Shown piece by piece: positions 33,648-43,624 of a stretch of DNA of 64,000 bases. Numbering within the stretch: the stretch's first letter is position 1; each line of letters starts with the position of its first letter. Origin of the DNA: VXPQ01 sp965232485 (lineage in GTDB: Bacteria > Bacteroidota > Rhodothermia > Rhodothermales > VXPQ01); assembly GCA_965232485.1 (NCBI GenBank), contig OZ246975.1, positions 992,001 to 1,056,000 of the forward strand, read 5' to 3'. The notes below the pieces were generated by a model. It saw only the letters and a program-made list of their open reading frames with translations, was not told the DNA's origin and made no database searches. Made by a program: the position numbers and the translations under genes.

Positions 33648-36206
33648 CTATTTGACAAGCACCATCGTGCGGGTGATCGTCTTGTTCGGAGCCGCAAGAC
33701 GGTACACGTACGTGCCGTTCGAAAGGTGAGACGCGTCGAAACGAACCGCGTGACGACCCGCCGTCTGCGGACCATTCAGCAACGTCGCCACCTCGCGACC
33801 AAGCATGTCGTACACGATAAGGCTCACATCGCCGGCCAAAGGCAACGCATACTCTATCGTCGTCTGAGGATTGAACGGATTCGGGTAGTTCTGGGAAAGA
33901 CCCACCTCCGTCGGAAGTTCCTCGGCCTCTGCACTCGTCACCGCCGTCACCGTAATCGTCGTCGTGGCCATCGTCGTCTTGCGCTCGCGGTCGGTCGCGT
34001 GAACCGTAACCGTCATGTCGTTCGGAGCCGTCCCCACAACCGTCAGCGTGCCCGCGGCAGGATCCAACGTCACGCGGCCAGCCGACGTGTACACGTCGTT
34101 GAGCGAGCTCAGACCCTCGTATTTATGGTCCGCCACGACATCCTCCACCTTCATTTCCAGGTGCAAGCCGCCCTTAAGCGGGTCGTCCTTGCGCACTGTA
34201 TAATTCGGGTCGATGAACACCGGGAACATCGTCGCAGCCGTGGTCCCTTTCGTCGGGTTGAACAGGTCCACCGTCTCGCTCATCCCGCGCTCAATCATGA
34301 TGCCATCCGCAAGAAAGGGCTCTACCGCCGGATTCACGACCGGCGTCGACGCCGACTTGACAGTCACGTTGAACTTCGACGTGTTCGACTCGTCCATAGC
34401 GTTCGTCGCCGTCACCGTAGCTTCCACCGTCGCTTCGCCTGCGCGCCAGACCGGAGTAAGCGTGATCACCGAACCCTCGACGCTCGCCATGACGGCTTCT
34501 TTCGGATCCGTCTTGGCGTCAGCCACAGAAACCGTATACGTCAAGTCGGTGCCCGTAAACGCCTTCGGCGTGCCGGCCTTGCTGCCGTTCACGTCCTCGA
34601 CGTCCACCGTCTTCGACATCGGATCCTCTGCGTCCAACTCCACGGCAGCAATAGCCTCGGACACCTTGGGCGTCGTCTTCGTGATGATGTTCACCGTGAA
34701 CATATCCGATATCGACTTGGCGTCGGAGTACAGGGCGGTGGTAACATCTGTAGTACTAACATCAGTACCAGTGGTCCCCTTATAACAGTGGGTCGCGGGA
34801 TCGGAGTCGGCGCCAACAGTTGCGGTCACCCATTGATCCGGGTCTTGATCGGCGTCAACGCGTGCAGCTATATAACCCTCGCGACACGGCACCCCTTTGT
34901 CCGTGGCCGTCACAGTGAACGTCGCCGTGCCCGGAGCGCGCGGATCGATCACCAGCGAAGCGCCCTCGTCATGGCCAACGTCTGTCGTTGTGGCATCCGT
35001 TATCGTAACCGTCGCCGTCATGGACGTAGAAACCCATGTCCACGTCGTACCGCCCATCGCAGGCACCCGGGACGCACTCGCGTCGCTGATCGTGACGTCG
35101 TATTCCAGGTACTGTGCATCCGTGGTGAGGTTATCACGACCAGTAAGACTGCCATGACGCATACCAGCCTCATCGAAAAACGTAGGATCGGAGAACGGAG
35201 CGTCCAGATCAATCGTCCTGTTATCGTCGTCCTCGCGCAATTCAATGTCCCCGATGCCAGCACCCTTCTTGATATACGGATTCTCCGGCACGCCCACCGT
35301 CAGGTTAACGCGCATCCTCGCGTATTCGCCGCCGGCGCGCGCGAACACCCAAATGTCGGTCGCGTCGTTCTCCTTCGCCATTTCCGTCAGCGAAATCGTC
35401 AACTCGTCGTTGGCTATGTTCTCCTTCGCGATTAGCACGCCGCTTTTGTCGACCTTAGGCCTGCGCGGAAAGGTCGTTGCGTCGGTGGAGTCGTAAGTAG
35501 AAGGGGTGGCTTTGGCAACCATGTCCACCGCGGCGTCGAACGTGATGAAGATATCGTTCGGGTCCGAGAACATATCTTGCAGCTTGATCTTCATTGCCGT
35601 CACATTGTCCCGCACCGACAGGGCGATCCTCGTCGTATCGTCTTCGACGCCCTGATTGTACGTCGCGTTAAACGTGACCGCCGTAAGTTGGGGCGCGTTC
35701 GCCGACATAACCTCGAACTCGTGGGGCGTGCCGATATTGTCGCTGCCTGCGGCAGTCGTAAGGGCCGCCGCGCCGTCAGGCGACAAGGCGATCTTGAATT
35801 TCCCTGGCGCAATAGGAGAAACCCTCATCGTGTCCCCTGTGCTGTTAATAGTAACCAGGGCAAGGCCCCCGACAAGGAACGACGTAAGAGTGGGAGTGCC
35901 GTTAGTTACCGCGGTAGGGTTGGTCCCGGCCGTGGTGGGGGTGGTGGCGGGAGAGATCAGATAGTGGTGCACCTGAAGGTTGGTACCCCTATTCATCGGA
36001 TCATCCATATGCACAGCCACCGGCCCGCCCCCCATGCGAAGGATCTTGGTCTGCGCCGTCGCGGAGCCCACACCCAGGAAGCCCGCAAGCAACAAGAAGA
36101 TCGCCGCGAGGCGACTGGTTGAAGCGACCCCGCTTGCGAAGGATCGCAAGCTTCCCCGCACTTGCGTACGGTTGATCGCATTGTATTTCTGAAGCAAGAA
36201 CGTCAT
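33648..36206 (-). CDS. Secreted cadherin-like protein with type IX sorting domain
   Basis: An 852-residue protein with a long n-region and a signal peptide (LAAIFLLLAGFLGVGSATAQ). It then has repeated Ig/cadherin-like domains with motifs such as TATFTVTATDKG and VVNPAVEPFLADGIMI. The T9SS tail has LSQNYPNPFNPQTTIEYALP and VYDMLGREVATLLNG. It is a paralogue of the C-terminal part of the protein at 27291-31373 (shared AVEP.L.DGIMI and MKVEDVVADHKY.GLS-type segments) but lacks that protein's N-terminal glycan-binding half. No enzyme domain was seen. It is a likely cell-surface adhesin or structural protein. Confidence 0.85.
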   Translation of the reverse strand: MTFLLQKYNAINRTQVRGSLRSFASGVASTSRLAAIFLLLAGFLGVGSATAQTKILRMGGGPVAVHMDDPMNRGTNLQVHHYLISPATTPTTAGTNPTAVTNGTPTLTSFLVGGLALVTINSTGDTMRVSPIAPGKFKIALSPDGAAALTTAAGSDNIGTPHEFEVMSANAPQLTAVTFNATYNQGVEDDTTRIALSVRDNVTAMKIKLQDMFSDPNDIFITFDAAVDMVAKATPSTYDSTDATTFPRRPKVDKSGVLIAKENIANDELTISLTEMAKENDATDIWVFARAGGEYARMRVNLTVGVPENPYIKKGAGIGDIELREDDDNRTIDLDAPFSDPTFFDEAGMRHGSLTGRDNLTTDAQYLEYDVTISDASASRVPAMGGTTWTWVSTSMTATVTITDATTTDVGHDEGASLVIDPRAPGTATFTVTATDKGVPCREGYIAARVDADQDPDQWVTATVGADSDPATHCYKGTTGTDVSTTDVTTALYSDAKSISDMFTVNIITKTTPKVSEAIAAVELDAEDPMSKTVDVEDVNGSKAGTPKAFTGTDLTYTVSVADAKTDPKEAVMASVEGSVITLTPVWRAGEATVEATVTATNAMDESNTSKFNVTVKSASTPVVNPAVEPFLADGIMIERGMSETVDLFNPTKGTTAATMFPVFIDPNYTVRKDDPLKGGLHLEMKVEDVVADHKYEGLSSLNDVYTSAGRVTLDPAAGTLTVVGTAPNDMTVTVHATDRERKTTMATTTITVTAVTSAEAEELPTEVGLSQNYPNPFNPQTTIEYALPLAGDVSLIVYDMLGREVATLLNGPQTAGRHAVRFDASHLSNGTYVYRLAAPNKTITRTMVLVK

Positions 36207-36513
36207 GGCTTATGCTCAATGTTGGTTAAAATGACGCGCCACCCTCTCGGCGAAGGTGATCATTTTGTTATGGGTGGGTGTGTCCAGGCAGGCACTGACG
36301 CCCAAACCCGCCGCCAGGGCAAGAAAGGGCCAATACCGACAATGTACGACATCCCCGCATACTTGTCAAGTACCCGGTACCAAAAAAGTATACGGAATGT
36401 TTTTTCCAGTGTCAAGAGGAAATTTCGCTGTCTAAACGAACAGAGTCAAGCCCTGTTCCATATTTTTTTCAACCGGGGACAAATTATGCAGGAATCCGGG
36501 TAGTTTCCACCCT
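36207..36513. other. Upstream region of the secreted protein gene
   Basis: About 305 bp without a gene, carrying the promoter at 36387-36415. A second possible TTGACA lies at 36364-36369, with TACATT 17 bp downstream of it. Confidence 0.5.
36387..36415 (-). promoter_or_regulatory. Consensus-like promoter for the secreted protein at 33648-36206
   Basis: On the minus strand TTGACA (36410-36415) and TATACT (36387-36392) are separated by exactly 17 bp. This is nearly the sigma70 consensus, and is notable because Bacteroidota usually use TTTG/TAnnTTTG promoters. The inferred leader is about 175 nt. Confidence 0.55.
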
Positions 36514-39500
36514 TCATTTCGCCAGAATCATGGTCTGCATATGCTGTTCCCCAGCCGTTTCGAGCCGGTATACATACGTTCCGCTGGAAAGTTCCCTCGC
36601 CTGGAAACGCACTCGGTGACGGCCTGCCGGCTGCACGCCGTCCACGAGACGAGCGACTTCCCTGCCCAAAAGGTCGTATACGACCAGGCGCACGGATTCC
36701 GTTCGCGGCAAAGTATACTCAATAATCGTCTCCGGGTTGAAGGGATTCGGATAATTCCTTGAAAGTTTCACAAAGCCGGGAAGTTCTTCGCGCCCGGCGG
36801 CGACGTAAACGGCCCCGTAGGGCAACGGCGGCAACGCAGGCATTTCAAAGCCGGGGTCCGTACTCGTTATATATATAACCGTCCCGTAGGGCGGCACGGT
36901 CACCTCGAACGCCCCGGCATACGACCGCAGGGTATCCGCAAAAATATCGTAATACGGGATGGGACCGGAAGCCGACGTCTCGACATGGGGCCCCGGATCG
37001 ACCGTAAGGGTGCGCGCCGCGGACGAAAAATTGACCAGCACCACGGCGTTTTCGTCCTCCCGAGGGCGTACGTAGCCGTACGCGCCGCGCGTCGTCAACG
37101 TACGGAGCGCCTGCGAGCCGAAGGCGGGAAACCGGGCGCGGGCGTGCGCCAGACGCTGGTAATGCCTGGCGAATTCGCGGTTGCGCGGCGTTTCCCAGTG
37201 CACGGGCGCGCGCCTTGGGTCCGATCCCGCACGGAAAGCCACCTCCTGGCCCTGATACACCATGGGCACGCCGGTCGTGGTCAGCAAAAATCCCGCAAGC
37301 GGAAACAACCGGTCCAGGTTGGAGGCATGCAACGCGGCGATGCGCGGTTCGTCGTGATTCTCCAGAAAGCGAAAATAGCGGGCGTTCGGACCGGGGTAGA
37401 AATCGTTGTTGCGCGCATACCGGTCGTATGCGGCGATGCGACCGTATCCCCCCCGGACAACGTTATGATAAAAAGGCCAGTCGTAGCCCGCGTCGATACC
37501 GCCCTCGAACCGGTCGCCATGCAGCGCGTCGGCGTAGTAGACTTCCGTGCCTGCGCCCGTCCCCACGATCTCCCCAAGCAGCCAGGCGTCCGGCTTCAGC
37601 CGTTTCATGAGCGTGCGGAGGGGCCGCCCGAAACGCTCCGGCCCGTAGCGGCGCCAGGGACCCCAGTAAACGTCCAGCCGCCAGCCGTCTATGTCGAATT
37701 CGTTTACCCAGAACGCCAGCGCGTCGAGCATTTCGGCTTGCAGATCGTCGTTATTCCAGTCGAGATTCGCCAGATCGCCGAATCCCTGGTATTTGTAATA
37801 ACCGGCCCCGGGCTGGAGCGCTTCGGGCAGGTTCGCGCCCCGGTTGTCGCGGCCGAGGTTGTGGGGACTGGGTTCCGTCTGCAAATACGACCCGTACGGC
37901 CCGCCGTTGCGCAGACTGGCGACCCACGGATGCGCGGGAGATACGTGGCTGGGCGTAATATCCATGATAATGCGTATTCCCAGCTCGTGCGCCCGCTGCA
38001 CCAGGGCCTTGAAATCCGCGTTCGTGCCCAACCGGGGATCGACCCGGTAGAAGTCGATGATGTTGTAGCCTCCGGAAATCTGGTCCATCACCTGATTGTG
38101 CATGATGGGCATGAACCAGATGGCGTTGAACCCCATGTCGGCGATGTAATCCAGCTCGCGCGTGACGTCGCGGAGGCGACCGCCCGGATTCGCAAGCGCG
38201 CCGAAGGCCGCCGGCCCGAAACTGAAGGGGAAAATTTCGTAGACCACGGCATTGCGAACCCAGGAGGCGGTTTCTTCGTAGCGCATTTCCCTGGCCACGC
38301 CATCCTCCTCGATGATCGCGGCGACGCGGCGGCGGAACGTTTCGCCCGGATAGTCGGAGCGACTGAACAAAAGGTTGAAGTAGGCTTCTCCGGGACCGTC
38401 CGCCGCGCCATGTACGACGAGGGTCTTATGGTCGCTGCTTTCGCTCGTCCACGTTACGCCCGCGTCGTCGAACGGGTCGGGCGGCGCGGGAAATTCCGTC
38501 CGGACGGCCACGAACACGGAATCGCCGGGGGAAGCCGGGGCGGCGGGAAGGTGCGCGGACGCAAAGAAGATATTGGCGTCGCCGGAAAGGGTAAAGGAAA
38601 TAGCGATCGCGTGGCCGGAACCGGTTACGGACACGTCGAACGGGTCGATATCCAGCGGATGCAGGCGGCGCGTGACCGTGATGGGGTCGGAAATCAGCGC
38701 CTGTCCGTCCAGGTCGAGGCGGAGGCGAAATTCGTTGTCGCCCAGTTCGAGCGACGGCGCGGCGCGGGCTTCCCCGTCCGTTACGGGAACTATGCCGACG
38801 GCTTCCTCGCCCCGCAGGAGCGTGGCCTGCGTGATGTTCGGGTCTATGGCGCCGTCGAGGCCGGCGACGCGGGCGCGAAGGGAGGCTTCTGCTTTGACCG
38901 TGGAGAAGGACGGTCCCACCCACTCGACGGGGGCAAGGATACGCCCGATTTCGGCTTCGACGCGACGGCCCGCCTGATCCGCGGCCTCGATGCGAAATTG
39001 CGCGCCGGGAGGAATGCGGCGAGCGGGCGCGACCCGAAAAACGCCTGTGTCGGCGTCGTAATGGTCCAGGCCGTCGGCATATTCGACCCCATTGATATGG
39101 TAAACGATGGATGCGAACGCCTGCGTGGAGAACAACCCGGCGGAGAAGGCGCCGTTATCCGCCTCCTGGGCGGGCTGAAAAATCATGGGGTCCGTGACGG
39201 TGAGCGCCGAATTGTTGTTGTTCGCCGGATTGGACCGGGGATTCAGGGGGTCGGTAAGCCAGACGCAATCGGCGCCTGCAATGTCGCGGTGGACCTGTAC
39301 CTTGTATTCGTACGTCTCGCCGATTTCAAGGGGAATCGCGTACCGCCAGTAGCGATCGAACCGGACGAACGACATGGCCGAGGCATGGTCTTCCCGGATG
39401 CACGAAGAAGTGTTCGCCTTGTACGGCGCGCCCCATCCGTTGAACGAGCCGGGAAGGAAGGCGCGCTCGGCGAAAACCTGATCGGGGACGTAGCGAAAGG

Positions 39501-39780
39501 TAATGGAGAGGGTTTGCGCCTGGGACTGCGCGGCGGCGGGCGGCTGGGACTGCGCGGCGGCGGGCGCCTGGGACTGCGCGGCGGCAGGCGCCTGGGACTG
39601 CGCGGCGGCGGGCGCCTGGGACTGCGCGGCGGCGGGCGGCTGGACCCCGGTTTGCGGCGCCTGGACCCGGAACTGAACGTGCATTTTCCCCCAGGCGTCC
39701 GAAGGAAGCAGCGCGAAAATCGCCCACAGGAGGGCGAACGCAAAAAGGCGCGGGATGAATGTGCGGATGCGGAAGGACAT
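36514..39780 (-). CDS. Secreted GH13 alpha-amylase-family enzyme with type IX sorting domain
   Basis: A 1088-residue extracellular glycosidase. It has a signal peptide (FAFALLWAIFALLPSDAWG), a linker of repeated PAAAQSQA units (about residues 48-88), and a glycan-binding, CBM48-like region (PGSFNGWGAPYKAN). Beta domains follow, then a GH13 barrel from about residue 560. Catalytic features are DIDGWRLDVYW (nucleophile Asp), WLLGEIVG (acid Glu) and FLENHDEPR (third Asp). Substrate-binding GGYNIIDFYRVDPRLGT is also GH13-like. The tail LSRNYPNPFNPETIIEYTLP is a T9SS signal. It should cleave alpha-glucans outside the cell. The next genes encode a galactanase and a starch-binding-type protein. Confidence 0.92.
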   Translation of the reverse strand: MSFRIRTFIPRLFAFALLWAIFALLPSDAWGKMHVQFRVQAPQTGVQPPAAAQSQAPAAAQSQAPAAAQSQAPAAAQSQPPAAAQSQAQTLSITFRYVPDQVFAERAFLPGSFNGWGAPYKANTSSCIREDHASAMSFVRFDRYWRYAIPLEIGETYEYKVQVHRDIAGADCVWLTDPLNPRSNPANNNNSALTVTDPMIFQPAQEADNGAFSAGLFSTQAFASIVYHINGVEYADGLDHYDADTGVFRVAPARRIPPGAQFRIEAADQAGRRVEAEIGRILAPVEWVGPSFSTVKAEASLRARVAGLDGAIDPNITQATLLRGEEAVGIVPVTDGEARAAPSLELGDNEFRLRLDLDGQALISDPITVTRRLHPLDIDPFDVSVTGSGHAIAISFTLSGDANIFFASAHLPAAPASPGDSVFVAVRTEFPAPPDPFDDAGVTWTSESSDHKTLVVHGAADGPGEAYFNLLFSRSDYPGETFRRRVAAIIEEDGVAREMRYEETASWVRNAVVYEIFPFSFGPAAFGALANPGGRLRDVTRELDYIADMGFNAIWFMPIMHNQVMDQISGGYNIIDFYRVDPRLGTNADFKALVQRAHELGIRIIMDITPSHVSPAHPWVASLRNGGPYGSYLQTEPSPHNLGRDNRGANLPEALQPGAGYYKYQGFGDLANLDWNNDDLQAEMLDALAFWVNEFDIDGWRLDVYWGPWRRYGPERFGRPLRTLMKRLKPDAWLLGEIVGTGAGTEVYYADALHGDRFEGGIDAGYDWPFYHNVVRGGYGRIAAYDRYARNNDFYPGPNARYFRFLENHDEPRIAALHASNLDRLFPLAGFLLTTTGVPMVYQGQEVAFRAGSDPRRAPVHWETPRNREFARHYQRLAHARARFPAFGSQALRTLTTRGAYGYVRPREDENAVVLVNFSSAARTLTVDPGPHVETSASGPIPYYDIFADTLRSYAGAFEVTVPPYGTVIYITSTDPGFEMPALPPLPYGAVYVAAGREELPGFVKLSRNYPNPFNPETIIEYTLPRTESVRLVVYDLLGREVARLVDGVQPAGRHRVRFQARELSSGTYVYRLETAGEQHMQTMILAK
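39520..39639 (-). repeat. Five 24-bp repeats encoding the PAAAQSQA linker
   Basis: Five tandem 24-bp units (CTGGGACTGCGCGGCGGCGG type on the plus strand) start at 39520, 39544, 39568, 39592 and 39616. They encode an Ala/Gln/Pro linker in the amylase. Units are nearly identical, as expected from slippage. Confidence 0.85.
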
Positions 39781-39887
39781 CAGGTCGTCGCTTCAAGGAG
39801 GGCGTCCCGGAATTTACCAAAACTGTGCGAGCGATTTCGGTATTCATGAAGCCAATGCCCGGCGGCGCATGACAGGCACATGCTCCA

Positions 39888-41354
39888 TTACTTCGCCAGG
39901 ACCATGCGCCGCGTCAACACGCGGCCGAGCGTTTCGAGGCGGTAGAGGTACGTGCCGCTCGGCAAGCCGGAACCGTCGAAGCGAACCTCGTGGCGAGCCG
40001 CCTGCCGAACGCCGTCTGCGAGGCGGGCCACTTCCCTGCCCATCAGGTCGTACGCGACAAGCCGCACCGGCGCCGCCTCGGACAGCGCATACCGGATGGT
40101 CGTTTGGGGATTGAAAGGGTTCGGGTAATTCCCGGAAAGTTCGACGGAACGGGGTTGTTCGTCGCGTTCCGTCGATGTAGGGCGATCGGGAGCGGGGGCC
40201 GCGCGTCCTTCGGGAAAGTCGTAGGCGTGATTCAGAAAATCGATGCCCGGGAGCACTTCGTTGCCCCGGTTGAAATCGAAAAACGCGGCGTTCTCCCAGT
40301 GCGAACCCTGACCCCAGAGCGTGGAGCAGGACGTGGAAATCCAGGCGGGCTCCCAGTAGACCACGCCGCCTCCGCCGCCGTCGAACACGGCCTGCGTCAT
40401 GTCCACAAGGTACGCCTTCTGCCCTGCGGGCGTGGCGGGATAACCCGACTCCAAAGCGTCTCCGCCCAGAATGTTGTTCGCGGGGTCTGCGCCTGTCAAC
40501 GTCCAGGGGTAGGCCGCCTCGGCCACCAGCAGATCGCGGGGCGCGAACCGGGAAACCAGCGCCGCAATGCGATCCGACAAGTCCGACAGCGGCACAGAGG
40601 ACCACTGGGCGTAGTAGGAAACGCCCAGTACATCGTAGTCCTCGACGCCCGCCTGGGCGGCTTCCTCGAACCAGGACATGGCGTGCTCCGGCTGCGCTAC
40701 GTGCAGCATGACGTCGATGTGGGCTTCGTGGCGGGCCGCCGCGTCCCGAACGGCCCGAATGCCCCCTTGCAGCAGTTTGGCGAGCGATTCCCACCGGTCG
40801 CGGCTACCGTGGGGCAGCAGCAAGCCCGGGTTTATTTCGTTGCCGATCTGCACCATTTCGGGGAGCAAGCCTTCCTCCCCAAGCCGATCCAGCGCGCGGA
40901 GCGTATAGGCATACACCGAATCCCGCAACCCGTCCACGGTCAAGCCCTCCCAGGCGGCGGGAGGCGCTTGCTTGCTCGGGTCCGCCCAGTGATCGGAGTA
41001 ATGAAAATCCAGCAGAATCTGCATTCCGGCGACTTTCGCCCGGCGTATGGCCCGTACGGCGTCGGGAAAGGCGCTGTATTCGGTCGGGGGCGTATGCCAC
41101 AGGCGAATGCGCGCAAGGTTTGCGCCGCGTTCGCCGAAAAGCGCGAAGGGGTCCACCGTCTGCCCATGTTCCCGGTACACCCCGCCGCAGTTCTCCATCT
41201 CGTTCACGTAGGACAAGTCCGCCCCCAGATATACCGGGGTCTGCAACGTGTCCGGGCGCAAACCGGCCTCCGCGTCCGAGGGCGCCCTGGCGCAGGCCGC
41301 GAGCAGCACGCACGACACGGGGAGCATCCAGCCTTTTCTCAGGAGCAGGCGCAT
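39888..41354 (-). CDS. GH53 endo-beta-1,4-galactanase lipoprotein
   Basis: A 488-residue enzyme cleaving beta-1,4-galactan. The start at 41354 gives a lipoprotein signal with lipobox LLAAC (Cys21); the frame is open further upstream without similarity. GH53 hallmarks are YLGADLSYVNEMENCGGVY, LLDFHYSDHWADP, GNEINPGLLLP (acid/base Glu) and VAEAAYPWTL (nucleophile Glu). The C-terminus nonetheless carries a T9SS tail (LSGNYPNPFNPQTTIRYALS). Having both a lipobox and a sorting domain is unusual. If the Cys is not lipidated, it is an ordinary T9SS cargo. It lies in a row with the amylase and the starch-binding-type protein. Confidence 0.9.
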   Translation of the reverse strand: MRLLLRKGWMLPVSCVLLAACARAPSDAEAGLRPDTLQTPVYLGADLSYVNEMENCGGVYREHGQTVDPFALFGERGANLARIRLWHTPPTEYSAFPDAVRAIRRAKVAGMQILLDFHYSDHWADPSKQAPPAAWEGLTVDGLRDSVYAYTLRALDRLGEEGLLPEMVQIGNEINPGLLLPHGSRDRWESLAKLLQGGIRAVRDAAARHEAHIDVMLHVAQPEHAMSWFEEAAQAGVEDYDVLGVSYYAQWSSVPLSDLSDRIAALVSRFAPRDLLVAEAAYPWTLTGADPANNILGGDALESGYPATPAGQKAYLVDMTQAVFDGGGGGVVYWEPAWISTSCSTLWGQGSHWENAAFFDFNRGNEVLPGIDFLNHAYDFPEGRAAPAPDRPTSTERDEQPRSVELSGNYPNPFNPQTTIRYALSEAAPVRLVAYDLMGREVARLADGVRQAARHEVRFDGSGLPSGTYLYRLETLGRVLTRRMVLAK

Positions 41355-41539
41355 GGCGATGGGGGGAACAGTGCGCGACGCCCCTGACGTCGCGCATGAT
41401 TGCGAACCGACCGGAATCCTGTCGTTCCGGCAAGTCCGTAAAAGCCGGAACGCGGACGATGCGGGGCAGCCTTTCGGCCACCTGATCCGCACCGCCCGCG
41501 TCCGTAACGACATCCTCAGGATGTCTGCGTAAAATCCGG

Positions 41540-43624
41540 TTACTTGAGCAGGATCATGCGCTGCGTCAACACCTGAGCGGGCGTTTCGAGGCGATACAGG
41601 TACATGCCGCTCGCCAGCCCGGAGCCGTCGAACCGCACCTGATAATTCGCGGCCTGCTGTACGCCGTCCACCAGCGTGACCACTTCGCGGCCCAGCATAT
41701 CATAGACCTTGAGCGTCACATGGACCGTCCGGTCGATGGCGTACTCGAAGGTGGTCGCGGGGTTGAACGGATTCGGGTAGTTTTTGCCCAAGGTCACTTG
41801 CGTGGGAAGTTCGGCGCTTATCGGCTCCACGGCCGTAACGATGGCGGGATTCTGTTCGTACATAAACACGCCCTCTTCCTGGAACATATCCGTTTCGAAC
41901 GCAAACTCGGCGGGCCAGGAGCCGTCGGCGTTCGGGCGGATGAACCGCGTCCGGTTCCGGCCCAGATCGCTGAAGCCGCCGCCCGCCTCGCCGAGTTCCG
42001 AAGCCACCTCCGTATCCGTTGCCGGCGTAATAAACTGGTACCTGTACTGAAGGCCGCTGTACGTACCAAGATTAACGCCGTTGCGGGTCACGCCGCCGAC
42101 CGGTACGACGGCCTCGTAGACCATATCTCCGTCCGGATCGAGCAGGTAGCGCCGATCGCTCCGCCAACCGTCCTCGTCCTCGCGGGGCAGGTTCATAGTG
42201 AATTTCCAGATTTCGTCATGGAAACTCACCACGACCGAATCCTGCGCGGGATCGAACGGCTCGGTGGCCGTCAGCGCCGGCGTCATGTCTACTTTCATCG
42301 TGAGGTTCACGGAGGTTCCGGCGGGAATGATGTTGCCGGCCGCAATGTCGTTGAAGTACTTCAGCCCCAGATCCTGATCCGCCACGGCCCCGAATACGAA
42401 CTGCCGGTTGGCGCCCGTCCGCGTAATGGGTTCTTCCCATCCGTTAACCGGAGCGACGCCGAAAGATTCCATGAACTTGGCGTCGTTGAAATTGATGTAG
42501 AACTTGTAGCTCAGCTGGGTTTGGGGAATGAGCGTAAGCACGACCGGGTTCTCGTAGGTGGTCGTGCCGGGTACGCGAAGCAGCTGGCATTTCGTCGGAT
42601 CGGCGCAATTCCAACTGTTGAAATCGCCCCGCACTTCGAGGGAATCGCCATTGGCCAGGTTGAATACGCCAATGTCCTCCAGCGGCTTCGTGTCTACGGC
42701 GAAGATGACGGAGCCTTCCACGGGGGTTCCCTTGACGGGCGGGGAATCCGAGAAATACGCCCAGTGCAGCGTCGTATCCGCTTTCGGAACGACGAATGCG
42801 CGGTTATCGGAGGCCTCCCAGCCATCCGGGGCTATGACGAATTTGTATTCTTGCGCTCTCCCCGCCGAGGAAACCGGAAAGTAGCCCACGCCCGAGAATA
42901 TGTCGTAGCCCGGCTTGGCGCTGTCGTCGCTCTCGCGGGCGAGTTTTACGCCCGTCATGGCGTCCCAGGTAAGCGAGCTGCCCAGCGCGGGATCGCCGCG
43001 AACCTCAACGCCCTGCGTCATGTCGTCGCGGTCGTAATTCACTACGCCCGCCGCTTCCGTGTTCGCGAACACGCGGAACCAGACCGCAATGCTGTCCGCG
43101 GCCGCGGGTTCGTAGGGGCGCCAGGCGTAATCTCGCGTCTCGCCGTTTTTATTGAAAAAATGGAGAGCCAGCTCGACGTCGTCGGAGCCCGGTTCGATCT
43201 TGTGGTTGTCTCCGTCTTCCCAGCTCACGCCCTGGTTATCTTCCGGGTCGAGCAGGTCGGCGTAAAACTTGAACTCCAGCCCGTTGTCGTTCGGGAGCTG
43301 GAACGAAACCTCCCAATAGTCGCCGTCTATGTTCTCCGGCCGCAGCGTGGTGTCTTCGTTCCAGTCGATGACATTGCCGTCGGGGAGCGTGTCCGGGCCG
43401 TCCACAGCCGCCCCGTCGGCGCCCGTGAGCGAACCCCGCACCTGCACCGAGTGCCAGACGGTGAGCGTGTCCGGGGCCGAGGCCGTGTTCAGACTTAGCG
43501 TAACGGTGCGCTGCGCCAGCGCGTCCTGCGCGCCGAAGCTCGCAGCGAAAACGAACAAAAAGGCGTACGTGAAAGGCGCGAAGCGGCGGAGAACCCGCGC
43601 ATTCGCTGTCGTAAACATGTGCAT
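41540..43624 (-). CDS. Secreted starch-binding-like protein with type IX sorting domain
   Basis: A 694-residue protein with a signal peptide ending near ALAQ (about residue 38). Several repeated beta domains resemble starch-binding CBM20/SusE modules (VQVRGSLTGADG and DYWEVSFQLPNDNGLEFKFY, then LEVRGDFNSWNC and TQLSYKFYINF). The tail LGKNYPNPFNPATTFEYAID is a T9SS signal. No catalytic motif was found. It probably binds alpha-glucan at the surface and works with the GH13 enzyme encoded downstream. Confidence 0.82.
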   Translation of the reverse strand: MHMFTTANARVLRRFAPFTYAFLFVFAASFGAQDALAQRTVTLSLNTASAPDTLTVWHSVQVRGSLTGADGAAVDGPDTLPDGNVIDWNEDTTLRPENIDGDYWEVSFQLPNDNGLEFKFYADLLDPEDNQGVSWEDGDNHKIEPGSDDVELALHFFNKNGETRDYAWRPYEPAAADSIAVWFRVFANTEAAGVVNYDRDDMTQGVEVRGDPALGSSLTWDAMTGVKLARESDDSAKPGYDIFSGVGYFPVSSAGRAQEYKFVIAPDGWEASDNRAFVVPKADTTLHWAYFSDSPPVKGTPVEGSVIFAVDTKPLEDIGVFNLANGDSLEVRGDFNSWNCADPTKCQLLRVPGTTTYENPVVLTLIPQTQLSYKFYINFNDAKFMESFGVAPVNGWEEPITRTGANRQFVFGAVADQDLGLKYFNDIAAGNIIPAGTSVNLTMKVDMTPALTATEPFDPAQDSVVVSFHDEIWKFTMNLPREDEDGWRSDRRYLLDPDGDMVYEAVVPVGGVTRNGVNLGTYSGLQYRYQFITPATDTEVASELGEAGGGFSDLGRNRTRFIRPNADGSWPAEFAFETDMFQEEGVFMYEQNPAIVTAVEPISAELPTQVTLGKNYPNPFNPATTFEYAIDRTVHVTLKVYDMLGREVVTLVDGVQQAANYQVRFDGSGLASGMYLYRLETPAQVLTQRMILLK

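Noticed and set aside
36985..39849. 954-residue plus-strand frame opposite the amylase
   Set aside because: It is an antisense shadow created by high GC. The minus strand has the GH13 catalytic motifs, signal peptide and sorting tail.
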